Shown in pieces: positions 21,651 to 32,505 of a stretch of 64,000 nucleotides of DNA. Both the position numbers and the translations under genes were made by a program. The stretch is from Gliomastix tumulicola (lineage: Eukaryota > Ascomycota > Sordariomycetes > Hypocreales > Bionectriaceae), in the NCBI GenBank assembly GCA_001599755.1, contig BCHX01000003.1, forward strand, positions 1,957,289 through 2,021,288, written 5' to 3'. The notes under the pieces were generated by a model. The model ran no database searches. It was not told the origin of the DNA and saw nothing but the letters and a program-made list of their open reading frames with translations. Position 1 is the first letter of the stretch, and each line of letters starts with the position of its first letter.

Positions 21651-23585
21651 CTAAACAAAAATCGTCTCGACGATAACGTCGAATATCTCTCCAACCGAAG
21701 GAATTCGTCCACACGTCATCATCTTGTCGACAGCCACATCCGAGCGACGCGTCGCAACACCCGTCTCGAGGTACGACTTCTCCGAGCCCGAAAGCTCCCG
21801 ACGCTCCGTGTCCTTCCACTTGCGCTCGACCTCCTCGCGGGCCGCCTGCAGGATCTTATCCGTGTCCTCCGACTCCCAGAGGTTGCAGCGGTCACACTCC
21901 TTGCATGGCCGGGGATCCCCATCCGGGCGGAAGTGGTCGCAGAAGTGGCGGTATCCCTCGTCGCCGAGGTCCGCGCGGCAGACGTAGCACATCTTGTAGC
22001 CGCAAGGGCAAGTCAGCTTGTTGCAGCCGGCATTCTTGACAAAGGACGTGTTGCAGCGCGGACAGACGCGCTTGATGGCCATGCTCATGGCCTGCTCGAC
22101 TTGCGTACGTAGGGCAACCAGCGTCGACTCGTTACAGACGTGGATGTCCGTCCACGACTTGTTGCAAGACAGGCATGAGGCGCGGGAACATTCCGGGTTG
22201 CGGCACTTGAACCTCTGACCTCGTCGCCGGCGTCTGTGCCGGCGGAGAGACGCGTCCCACTGCCGCTGGAGGTAGTCGCCGAACGTGTGCTGTGTGCTAA
22301 GGATAAGGCATAGCAGGGAGGACAAGAGGACGAATGGGAACAGGAAAGGCACTGTGCCGACGCATAGAGCGAGCACGACAATGTTGATCATCCCGTCAAT
22401 CTTGATCCGCAGATGTGCCTCCTCTGGCGGGATGTAGATCTCATCCACCTCTGCGTAGTTGCAGAAGGGACACCTGACGAGTGGTAACCCAGAAGCCAGC
22501 AGGCTGTGCTCTGCAAGACGCTGATCCAGCTTGTGCAAGATCTCGGCACCCATCTTCTCGTCTTCTAGAGCTCGGCGGACGTGGTCAGACGGGACGTGGC
22601 CGTCGCATCCTTCTCCGTCGACAGCCATACATCTCAGTGTGCCCGTCTCAGGGATGATGCTGCTCTGCCATGACTGCCCGAAGAGCGCCTCCTTGATCGA
22701 ATGCTGAACACATCGGTAACAAATCATGTGGCCGTCCCTATTGCAGTGCGTAAACTCCTCGAAAGCACCCGTCATGAAGCAACAGGAGCACTCGTGCGTA
22801 GCATCCGCAGCCTCGGCCTCCTCGTTGTTCAGCTGCACCGCCATCTCGCGGTCCGCATCCTCGCGCTGTTCCCTCTCCCTCTCCTTCAAGGGGACCACGA
22901 GCTTCTCGAAGAGCTCGCGGTCGAGCTCGCAGTTTCCTGTAGCGCGTACCGAAGGGTAGATGGACCCCTGCCCGGTTGAACGCCAGACCACCAGGGGATG
23001 ATTATCCGCTTCGCCCGTCGCTATCGGCTTCCGGCGGAAGAGCATCGTAGAAATCGTAAAACGCCACGACTTGCTGGAGAGCGTGACGAGCGTGCGGCGG
23101 GCGTCGAGATAGGAGTAGTTGGACTCGGCCAACACGGCATTAATGGTCGACTTGGAAAGACCCCGGAACTCCTGCAACGCGAGAGACCGCACGGCCTGCA
23201 TGTACTCCTTGCTCCTGAAGGCCTCCCCTCTAGGGATCCCTTCCGGAGCCCCCTGCTGCGATCCCTTCTCGACGGCCTTCCATCGCCCCTTGACCCAGGT
23301 GACCTTGTTCTTGAGCAGGGCGTCCGCCACCAGGGCCAGCCGCGACTCCCCGTCGAAGCTGGAGAGCAGCTCCCGGAAGACCTCGACCTGGATGTCCGGG
23401 AACACGGCGACGAGGGCGTCGAGGCTGTTGTTGAGCTCGCGGAGGTCCGGGCGCTCGGGGGGCGTGCAGGGCAGCTGGGACGCGTCGTAGATGAACTCGG
23501 GCAGCAGCAGGTCGGACTCGGGGCTGGACCGGGACCGGCTAGACGAGGGCCGCTCGCCCGAGGTGAGCAGTCCTGGGAAGACCAT
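21651..23585 (-). CDS. RBR-type E3 ubiquitin ligase with N-terminal CUE-like domain
   Basis: One exon, 644 aa, start ATG 23585. Residues 51-94 resemble a CUE domain (LDALVAVFPDIQVEVFRELL). An RBR unit follows. RING1 begins ECSCCF at about 265, with the Cys/His pattern through MICYRC. An IBR-type zinc region ends in CRNPECSRASCLSC (461-474). RING2 is VCPRCNTSFVKNAGCNKLTCPCGYKMCYVC, and Cys526 in NKLTC is the expected thioester-forming residue. The layout is closest to the RNF216/TRIAD3 class; substrates are unknown. Between the first zinc-binding residues of the IBR (CPFCNY, 372) and the rest lies a 30-residue hydrophobic stretch (about 399-429), predicted to be membrane-embedded or buried, followed by an Arg-rich run (HRRRRRGQR). 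There are no introns, unlike most neighbours. Confidence 0.9.
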   Translation of the reverse strand: MVFPGLLTSGERPSSSRSRSSPESDLLLPEFIYDASQLPCTPPERPDLRELNNSLDALVAVFPDIQVEVFRELLSSFDGESRLALVADALLKNKVTWVKGRWKAVEKGSQQGAPEGIPRGEAFRSKEYMQAVRSLALQEFRGLSKSTINAVLAESNYSYLDARRTLVTLSSKSWRFTISTMLFRRKPIATGEADNHPLVVWRSTGQGSIYPSVRATGNCELDRELFEKLVVPLKEREREQREDADREMAVQLNNEEAEAADATHECSCCFMTGAFEEFTHCNRDGHMICYRCVQHSIKEALFGQSWQSSIIPETGTLRCMAVDGEGCDGHVPSDHVRRALEDEKMGAEILHKLDQRLAEHSLLASGLPLVRCPFCNYAEVDEIYIPPEEAHLRIKIDGMINIVVLALCVGTVPFLFPFVLLSSLLCLILSTQHTFGDYLQRQWDASLRRHRRRRRGQRFKCRNPECSRASCLSCNKSWTDIHVCNESTLVALRTQVEQAMSMAIKRVCPRCNTSFVKNAGCNKLTCPCGYKMCYVCRADLGDEGYRHFCDHFRPDGDPRPCKECDRCNLWESEDTDKILQAAREEVERKWKDTERRELSGSEKSYLETGVATRRSDVAVDKMMTCGRIPSVGEIFDVIVETIFV

Positions 23586-24907
23586 GGTGTCTGCTCATGC
23601 TGGGGAGCAAAACCACGCGGGCGACGGGTGCATCCGGGCGGTGCGGCAGCGAGCGGACGGGGCGGTGAGGTGAGGTGATTGACGCCCAAGCTGACGCAGG
23701 AGAGAGACCGAGCGAGGCAGGCAGTGAAGTCGATGGGCGAGAACCAGGGCGTTGGATAGGATTCGACTATTGATATGGAATGCTGTCCGTATGGAGAGAC
23801 TCCGGAGTCGTTGCAATGTCCCCCGCCGATTTGGTTTGGTCTGGACAAATCAGGAGTAGGGAGGCAGTCGCGAAACTGGACGCAGTTGCTGGCTACCCTA
23901 GACCAGCTGCACGAATCTCCAGAAATTGGAAGTCGCCGAAAGACACGGCGGACAGCACGACGCAAACAGAAAAAGATCCGCAGCAAGAGCCGGCTGACGA
24001 CAACCCCTCCATGAAGTGGACAGGTTGGCTGGGCCTGCTGCTGATTGGCTGGTGGCACGGATGGTAACCACCAGGCAAGCAATGCAGAGTGAGACAAGTA
24101 TTGCGGTGGAATATCGATTGTCACAGTTCAGCTACGCGGAATTCACCAATCACGATGCGCCGTGGGATCCACGATGATCTCCCCCCTCCCTCAGAGCGGC
24201 CGGGCGCCTTTCCTGGGTCTCCATTCCCCAGCGGTCAGCTGGCCCTCCCAATATGTCACCTGAGGGCTGCCTCTGGAATATCGAAAGGGAATAGGGCCGT
24301 GACGCACGCATGTTTTGGGAAGCCGCAGGACGAGTCAAAGCTGAATGCCTCGATCATGCTGTCTGGAGGCAGAAATACGACAGCAGATGGGAAGGCAACA
24401 AAACGATGCGTATCACCGATCTCTGCGGCGAGGATCAGGCCATCTCGATGGTCGTCACAGAACCATCGAATACGGCGAATTCAAGGCACCTGCAGGTAAG
24501 ATCCAGGAAGGTTAGCTCCTGGCACGGATGATCGTAGCACTGCATATTGTTAGGACTCTTGGGTTTCATTGGCTGGGTTCCCCGCAATCCGGCTACCTGA
24601 GGCAGTAGCAGCTTGGAAAGGTACCTCTGGGAACGGGCAAGCACGACCTAGGGTACCTTCTGTGTCGTCACTGTCACCGTCACGGTGCAAGTCACTTGTA
24701 CTCCCAACAAGGTCTGCTTTAAAAACCACGGCGCCCTCCCATCTCCATGTTGTTTCTCCATCTGCTTCAACTTTCTCCTTGCACCATCCAGGGCGGTTGA
24801 CTTTGTCTGCACTTCTCCCTTGCACCCCAGATTTGTCTACCTCATTTCATCAGCTCGCTTGACATCAGCTCGCTTGACATCAGCTCGCTTGACACCAGCA
24901 TTTCACC
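23586..24907. promoter_or_regulatory. divergent intergenic region, RBR ligase / DUF1774 gene
   Basis: 1.3 kb between the two start codons. Apart from a triple 15-mer repeat next to the right-hand ATG, no element or gene is recognised. It should contain both promoters. Confidence 0.4.
24848..24892 (+). repeat. tandem 15-mer CATCAGCTCGCTTGA x3 in the leader of the DUF1774 gene
   Basis: Three perfect, adjacent copies end 15 bp upstream of the ATG at 24908. They therefore very likely lie in the 5' UTR. Confidence 0.95.
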
Positions 24908-25949
24908 ATGGCGGGGTGGAACAACTGTAAGTCGGAGCTCTTCCCACCAACTCGCCGTCTTGGGCCGTGGCTGACAGCATTTGCAGACAACCCCTTCAGC
25001 AAGAGGGAAGAGCACAGCTCTGGATCTATCACCACTTACAAGATCCTGACCCTCCTTACTTGGATTCTCTCCGTCGTCGTCTCCTTCTACTACACCCTCC
25101 ACGCGCCCCATGATGGCTACACCATTCGGAAGAGCATCTGGGACCAGAACTACCTCTACCCCAGTGCCTTCACCATGAACTCGGTCATTGCCTCCATCTT
25201 CTGGTACGTCTGTCCGCAATTATTGCTTGAACTCTCGCATGCACTGACACATCCCCAGGGTCATTCTCTTCATCCTCCAGGGCGGCTACATCGGCCACCT
25301 CTTCTCGTCCAACGCCAGCCATGTGCACGCCGCCGCCAGCGTGGGCAGCCACTTCATCGTCAACAACCTCTTGCACTTCGCCTTCGTGATGCTCTTCGTC
25401 CGCTCGCACTTCCACTGGGCCGAGGTCATCCTCGTGCTCAACTTCATCAACCTCACCTCGCTGTACTTCCGCCACAACACCTACCCGCGCTTCATCCACA
25501 CGCCCGTCGCCTCGGCGCCCCTGGCCTGGACGTTTGTCGCCATCTACTGGAACGGAGCGCTCATGGTCCCCCACCCGGCTCACCTGGTGCCTCGCATCTT
25601 TGGCAACATCTTCATCTGGGCCATTCTCGTCTACGGAGGCTTCTTCATCGTCACCTTCAAGGTGGGTTGCCCCGTCGTCTATCTTGAAACTGACACATGC
25701 TGACAATCTGAACCGCAGGACTACACCATGGGCTTCTCGCTCAGCGTGCTCTCCGCTGCCATTGGCGTTGCGCAGTTCCTCCGCCAAGTTATCGCCTTGC
25801 AGTGGATCTTCGCCTTCGTCATCATGGCCCTGCTCTTCATTTCTACCCTCACTGTTGCTGTCCCGGCCTGGACCGGCAAGGAGTTCAAGTGGAAGCGCGC
25901 CGCCAACTCGGACGCCGAGCGCGCCCCGCTGCTCAACGAGGGTGCTTGA
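24908..25949 (+). CDS. multi-pass membrane protein, DUF1774-like (289 aa)
   Basis: Four exons: 24908-24926, 24987-25203, 25259-25661, 25719-25949, all phases matching. Exon 1 codes only six and a third codons (MAGWNN), a micro-exon start. The protein has about eight hydrophobic helices: ILTLLTWILSVVVSFYY, VIASIFWVILFILQG, HFAFVMLFVRS, VILVLNFINLTSLYF, PLAWTFVAIYWNGAL, IFGNIFIWAILVYGGFF, FSLSVLSAAIGVAQFL and WIFAFVIMALLFISTLTVAVP. The tail is charged and ends with a dileucine-type signal (ERAPLLNEGA), common in vacuolar or Golgi-sorted proteins. The overall pattern, with NYLYPSAFTMN and HNTYPRFIHTPVASAPLAWTF, fits the fungal DUF1774 family, which has no established function. Location in an internal membrane is inferred. 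Confidence 0.8.
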
Positions 25950-26586
25950 GCGGGCAACTCCGCTCTACGGGGGGGAAAACCCCCCAATTGAAGGAAGCCA
26001 GTGCGACTCGAGACGCCCGAGTCGATGGTGTTGATGACTCTGCATTGTCGTATTGCAGATTGAGTGGGGGGGGGGATGTAATCCCGACTTGCGCATGCAT
26101 TGTGCCAGCTGCGTCTGCTTTCCTTATCAGAAGCCCAGCATTGGTCGGCTTCTCCAGCTGTACCGTTCGGGCTGCGTCTTGCATGGGATATGAATTTGCT
26201 ATCTTTGTGGTTACCTTTGGTTTTGTTGTTACCCGCACCGTAATACCGGATCATGCATCGGATAACTATTGGCTCTTTTGTTGTCCTTTGGAATGGCCTC
26301 TCGTGTTATGAAACGTGAAAGCAGGACCTTTTCCTCCGGCTTGTGAGATGGTTTGCAGCTTCCGTGATCCCGATGACGTATCTGTAGGCGGTACCTCATG
26401 CACCTCATGCAGCTGGTGAAAAATGCCCCGTTGTGGGGGGTACCTTAACGCGGAATCTTATCGATACGACGACGCGTCCCTTTTGTCTCCGCCCGGGTAT
26501 CTGCGGCGTCTTCTTTTTTTGTCAGCTTGATTGACATGACATTCTTCATACCTTACGAATAAGTATCAGCAGATTTGATGATCTAG
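25950..26586. other. intergenic, DUF1774 gene to PPTase gene
   Basis: About 640 bp with no coding signal recognised. It holds the 3' end of one gene and the promoter of the next. Confidence 0.45.
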
Positions 26587-27209
26587 ATGAAGCCACCACG
26601 GGCGTTCCCCTTCCCGCTGAACATCGGCACTGATATTTGCCATATCCGCCGCATCTACGACATCCTGCGCACGCCGCGAGCCGCCCGCTTCGTAGGACGC
26701 ATCCTCACCGAGGCCGAACGGCAACAGGCCGCGTCGCGTCTGACATTGACATTACCGTCATCGTCAACGGGTACCGTCGCCGATATCTGGAAGACGGCGG
26801 CGTTTGTAGCGGGAAGGTGAGCAGACAGACAGACAGACAGACAGAGGGTTCAGGCCAACCCGATCGTTTCGAGAGAAGGGTTTCATGGTGACTGGTCGAG
26901 AGCCATATATATAGATTCGCAGCCAAGGAGGCGGCCATCAAGGCGCACAGCCACCGACGGCTGACATTCCACGACATCACCATTGAGCGCCGCGGACGCG
27001 ACGAGGAGCGTCTGGGCAGCGGGCCGCCGGTTGCGCGGATCAGGAGTCTTTCGTCGGGAGACAAGGGGGAGAACGGGCAGGAGGGGGAGGACACGAGTGC
27101 GATGATTTCGATCAGTCATGATGGGGAGTATGCTACGGCGACGTGTTTGGCGTATGATCCTAGTGTTGTCGAGGGGTGGAAGGGAGGGAGGGAGGGAGTG
27201 AGTGAGTGA
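26587..27209 (+). CDS. holo-[acyl-carrier-protein] synthase (mitochondrial-type phosphopantetheinyl transferase)
   Basis: Two exons: 26587-26816 and 26915-27209, 174 aa. The AcpS-family signatures are both present: IGTDICHIRRI near the N-terminus (metal-binding Asp), and RFAAKEAAIKAH across the splice junction (the KEAxxKA motif). A further strand, MISISHDGEYATATCLAY, closes the fold. The enzyme moves 4'-phosphopantetheine from CoA to a carrier protein. Small stand-alone AcpS proteins of this type in fungi (Ppt2 class) serve the mitochondrial type II fatty-acid system, as opposed to the larger Sfp-type enzymes. The N-terminus is short and shows no clear presequence, so import is by analogy. 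The reading frame ends in a GGGA/GTGA-rich repeat (27180-27209), so the last residues are low-complexity. The intron contains CAGA repeats (26822-26844). Confidence 0.88.
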
Positions 27210-27516
27210 GTCTTGATGGGGGGATGTTGATTGGAGGAGGATTGTTGTTACTTTGATACCCAAGATGTTATATTCAACCACCTGCTTCGTTTGTCGACGA
27301 TGAAATAAGCATGTCCGTGACGAGGTTCGGCTCACGTTTAATTCTACGGTACCAATGTCTCGCTGGACTGATTCTGTCATGTTTAGTTATATTTGCATTG
27401 TATTTCCAGCTCTATCACAGCCAATGCACAGTTCTACATATCCAATTTGTGTGTGTGTGTGTATCTGTAGCCCAAACCTGTATTCATAGGTTGTATCTCT
27501 CATCTCGTTCTATCGT

Positions 27517-30500
27517 CTATTTTTGTAGTAATTCCTCAAGGTCTTCAACCTCGCCGCTGTGACGAACCATATCGTAGAACTGCCCCTGAGCATGGTAAAG
27601 GTCCTTCGGCGAACCATATCTGCACACAACAACAAGTCAGCCAGAGAAAAACACCAACACTAGAGGCCCAGGGAGGGCGCAAACTCACTCAATCACCTTC
27701 CCAGCACTCATCACAATCACAGAATCATAGTCGATAATCGTCCGCAGCCGATGCGCAATCGTCACGAGCGTCCGATCGCCGCCCGCCGCCGCCAGCTCCT
27801 CCCTCAGCACCTGCTGGATCCCGCGGTCCGTCTCGTAGTCCATGCTCGCCGTCGCCTCGTCCAGCAGCATGAGCTTGCTCTGCCGGATCAGCGCGCGGCA
27901 GAGCGAGAGCACCTGGCGCTGGCCGTGGGAGAAGTTCTCGCCACGGGCCGTCACCTCGGCCGAGAGCTCGATGCCGCTCTTCCCGACGCCGCCGTTGGGG
28001 TGTCCGTTTCCGTTGCCATTGCCATTGCCGTTGGTGGCGGTGGTGTTGGTAGTGTTGGTGGTGTTGTGTTCGTCGGAGAAGGAGGCGATGCCGCGGCAGT
28101 TATCAAGGGCCTTTTCGAGGACCTGTTTGGGGATGAGGCCTGTCGGATCGAGGTTCGACTCGACGGAGCCGCTGAAGAGTACCGCTTCTTGCGGTATGAT
28201 GGTCAGGCCCTCTCGGAGCCTCTGTCTCGGAATTTTGGTGATGTCGATTCCGTCGTATAGGATCTGCCCCGACACGATATGCGTGAAGCGCAGTAGAGAG
28301 AGCACCAACTGTCTAGTGGTCAGCCCTGAAGACACACAAAGTGTGTTGCGTGTGACTTACCGTGCTCTTGCCGGATCCTGTCCGGCCGACAATAGCCACA
28401 CGTTCGCCCGTTTTGAACTTGAGGTTGAGATCCGTGAGGATGTTCGGCCCGTCGGGGTCGTATCTAATCGTAACGTTGCGGAACTCGATCTCCCCCGAAC
28501 GCGGCCAGTCCTTGGGAATGACCTCGCTCGCATTGTCCGAGTACTCCCCTTCCTCAGGGTAGGGCTTGTCGTCCTTGCCCTCAGACTCGAGCTTAACGTA
28601 CTCTTTCACACGGTGGAACTGTCCTCATGTCAGCTAGTTAGTCTCTCAGATTCTCGCATCATCTCAACTCACACTTTGGATCTCAACCTCGAGATCGTTC
28701 ATAGCTCGGACAAGCATGAGAATAGTCTGGCTCAGTCCATTGGCGTTACTCAGCGAGAAACCAACAAGTCCCGCCGAGACCGACCCAGCCTTGGTCACCG
28801 CAATGATACCAGCTGCCAGCGCGACCAAAGCGGTGACAAAGTCCACCCTCACGGCAACCCAACGATTGCAGTTGAAGCCCGTCTCGGCTGAGGCAGACCA
28901 CATCCGGATCTTGGACGCCAACTCCTCACCGAACGCCTCCACCATGCCCGAACGGGCTCGGATGATAGGGAGCCCATCGAGCGTGTCGGCAAACTGGGAG
29001 AAGACGGGGGACTGCGCCGAGGAACTCAGCCGCTTGATGACGACGGCCGTGCGAGTGTACATCTCGCCAATGATGACACCGACACCGCAGGTGAAGGCAG
29101 CAGGGACGATGAAGATGGGCATGATGGCGCTCACGGCGCCAATGCGGAAGGCCATCTGGACGATGGCGTCCAAGGTATAGCGGAGCATGCTGCTCAGGCT
29201 CCCGTCGATGGATGCCATGTCCCGGGAGAAGCGGTTCGTGATGCGGCCGATGGGGATGGTTTTGAACCACGACAAGGGCACTCTCATGATAGCCCGGAGG
29301 AAGTCGTTGTGCAGTTTCCGCGCAGCCAGCCAGGAGCCTCGCTCAAACATGATGACGAGAACGGCGTACGTTCCAACTTCGAGGAACGTCAAGAGGCCAA
29401 AGACACCCAAGTAATAGGCAATATCAACATGGGCCATCTGGTTGTACGCCTCTACCCAGATCGACAGCCAGAAGGTGTTGTAGAAGGAAAATACGTTGGT
29501 AATGATTAGGAGGACGACACAAGCAATCGCGAACAACGGATGTCCAAAATAGCCCATGTATTGGAGGACTGCCTACTGTCAGCGTATCTCTCCCACAATC
29601 CTCTCCTCCAGAGACACCACCTACCTGTGAGGCGGCCAATCTTGCCAGATGCTCTCATCTCTTGATCCACGACCGTTCTTGATTTTGACTCTGTGTCTTC
29701 CGCGGCTTTACTTGTGTCATTCGCCGCGTCGCTGGTCGGCTGGATCTCAGGCTCCGGTTGAAACTCAGGCTCGATCTCGCCCTCCTGGCCTCCGAGAACC
29801 TCCGCCACGGTGATGGGCGTTCGCGTGACGCCCGGATGCAACTCGGTAGACGTCACCCGCCCCTTATCAAGGGTGATGCTCAGATCACTCTGCTCGGCAA
29901 TCCAGGGCACCTGCGTCACGAGCACAACGGTGCGTCCCTTGAGAAGATCGCTGCAGAAGGAGTGCTTCCACAGATCGGCTGCCGTCTTCGCATCGAGCGC
30001 GGAGAAGATGTCATCAAGGAGGATCAGGGGCGCCTTGGAGTAGAGCGTCCGGGCCAGTGCGACTCTGGCCTTCTGGCCTCCGGATAGAGAGGTACCATTC
30101 TCACCCACGATCGTCTGGTCCCTGTCCGGCAACTCCTTGAAATCAACCTCCAGACAGCACGCCTCGATGACCCTAGCATAGCGAGCGCTGTCCAACGGAC
30201 TGCCGAAGAGAATATTGGTCTCAACGGTCTCATTCTGCAGCCACGGAGACTGAGACGCAAAGGCGACATCGCTCGGCCGCGAGACCCGGCCACCTTCAAG
30301 GTCAATCTCACCTAGAATAGCAAGCAGCAGCGTGGTCTTCCCGCTGCCACTCTGCCCACTAATAACGTTGAGCCCGCCCTCAACAAAATCGAGGCTGACA
30401 TCCTCGAGCCGGAAAGAAGCCTTCTTGCTCCGTCGAAAGATGCCGTCTTGGATGCGCAGCGGTCCGACGGGATACTTCTCCAGGGGCACCGTGCTCTGAA

Positions 30501-32505
30501 AGTACTTATCAAGCCTGCCCACGGCAACAAGCGCCGTGACAAAGGAGCGGGCGAAGTAACTCGCCTGCATGACATCTCTCCGGATATTCTTCACCAGATA
30601 CACCGTGGTAAAAGCGACGGACGCGGTGAGGCGCTTCTTCTCGACGCCGACGTGCAGGCCGAACATGAAGAGCAGCGCGATGTAGGGGAAGATCTGCGTC
30701 ACCTGGTTGATGATGGCCTGGATGACGGCCACGTGCCAGAGCAGCCTCTGCTCCCTGGACCGGGCGTCGATGATCTTGCCGGTGATGGCCTCCTCCCAGG
30801 CGAAGTACTTGATGGCGCGGATCGAGGCCAGGTACTCGGTGACGAGGGAGATGCGCGTGTCCTGGGTCTTGCGCACCTGCTTCTGGGCGCTGTACATCAG
30901 CCGGCCGAACCAGACGGAGATGGGCGAGGAGAGGATGAGGACGAGGAGGCCGACGAGGGACGGCCAGCCCATCATCCAGTACATGCCGATGCTGGAGATG
31001 AGGGTGCCGATGGGCACGCCGATGAAGATGATGACGATGTCGCGCGCGCGGTAGATGGCGTCTATGTCCGCAGCCATGAGATTCGCCAGACGCCCCGCAG
31101 ACGTCGACTGCTGTCTCTGTTCCTTGCTCCCCTCCTCCTCCTCCTGCTGCTGCCCCCCGCCTTTCTTCGCATCTGGGTCGAAGGGGTCCTCCTCCAGCTC
31201 CATCGACGCCAGAGCCCGGTGATACAGCTCCTGCGTCATAGCCGACCTGATCCTGACCACCAGCCGCGTCGACGTGAAGATGTACTGCTGGTAGAAGATG
31301 GACCTCGATATCGGCCCGAAGAAGATGAGGAACAGCCACAGCCACGGCTGGTACGTCGCGCCCCGCGGATCCGACAGGTGCTCCAGCAGCTTGAACATGG
31401 CAAACGGCGAGATGTTCTCGACGATGTAGCTCAGCGACACCCAGAGCGACATGAGCATGACCTCGCGGCGCTGGAAGCGGAACACGGTCCAGACGGTCGT
31501 CTTGGAGACGGCGCGGGCGGCCTGGATCCTGCGCAGCAGGTAGAGGGGCTCGTCGTACCAGGCCAGCTTGGGGATGCTCGCCATGTCGAGCTTCTTGAGG
31601 GTGCCGCGCCAGACCGTCGGCGTCACCCACTGGTACGTGCAGAAGTAGTTGAGCCAGCTGGCCTGCTCCTCGAGGGCGGGCTCCCAGTCATCGGGGAGGT
31701 CGATATCGTGCAGCTTCGGGGGCGCCCATTCCCGAGGCGTGCAGAAGGCGATAAGGAACGCCGCGGCCAGGGACGCGATCCCTCCCACGAGACTCGCATC
31801 ACCAGTGCACTGTGAGCCGACGACGATGCACGGGAGGAATCGTGCCGCGCCCAGGATGAAGAGCTCGGCGGTGAAGATGCAGTTGACCTGGTGGAGGGCG
31901 ACATGCCGCCAGTACAGATTGTTCACCAGCCTCGTGAAGCCGAGCACCAGCCCGTACGCCAGCAGGATGACATTGAGCAGATGGGCTCGGCCCTCGACGC
32001 ACGCGAGCGTCAGGAACACGACGGACGCGATCCTCGAGACCTGCGAGCCCAGTTCGTAGGGCCATCTCACCGCCGACGCCTTGGCCCGTCTTCGCTCCCG
32101 GTTCTTGGGCTGTCTGACCAGGGCAGTCGCCGTCCACGCGACGGACAGCACGAGCACGACGGCTTGTACGACGCCCAGACGGGCGACTTCCGAGACGTCA
32201 TCGATCCATTGTACATCGGATGCCCGTCCAAGGCTGGCACTCGGGGGGCGGTGGAGGGTGTCAGCCAATGATAAGAGGAAATACAGGGGGCAGAAAATTA
32301 AATTGGCAGATAAGAAGACGGGAGAGATATTGATTACCGGCGAAAGAAAAAAAAAAGAAAAAAAAGAAAAAACTTACGAGTACTCCCCGTCCAGACCGCC
32401 ACTGCTGTTCACCAACTGCTGCTCTCGCAGCCGACCCTCGGAGGCGGAGCTGCTGCTGCTGATGGCGTACGAGTACAGCCAGAACTCATGTGCGCCAAAG
32501 TCCAT
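27517..32505 (-). CDS. ABCC (MRP-type) full-length ABC transporter (1537 aa)
   Basis: Six exons: 32505-32378, 32233-29625, 29568-28673, 28618-28361, 28308-27689, 27619-27517; total 4614 nt. An N-terminal hydrophobic set of helices (TMD0-like) precedes the first six-helix core. NBD1 has Walker A GQSGSGKTT (about 668-676), signature LSGGQKARVAL (about 759) and Walker B LILLDD. A linker, a second membrane domain, and NBD2 follow, with GRTGSGKST, signature FSHGQRQ and LMLLDEATASMD. NBD2 also contains a low-complexity Asn/Thr/Gly insert (NTTNTTNTT...NGNGNG) before the signature. Relatives export drugs, glutathione conjugates, pigments or secondary metabolites across vacuole or plasma membrane; the substrate cannot be read from the sequence. 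Exon 1 was added because the frame has no ATG at its 5' end and the donor GTAAGT joins in phase to the acceptor at 32234. Confidence 0.93.

Noticed and set aside
30448..31815. 455-codon plus-strand frame opposite the ABC transporter
   Set aside because: Antisense of the transporter's large exon; His/Asp/Glu/Arg-rich with no recognisable fold.
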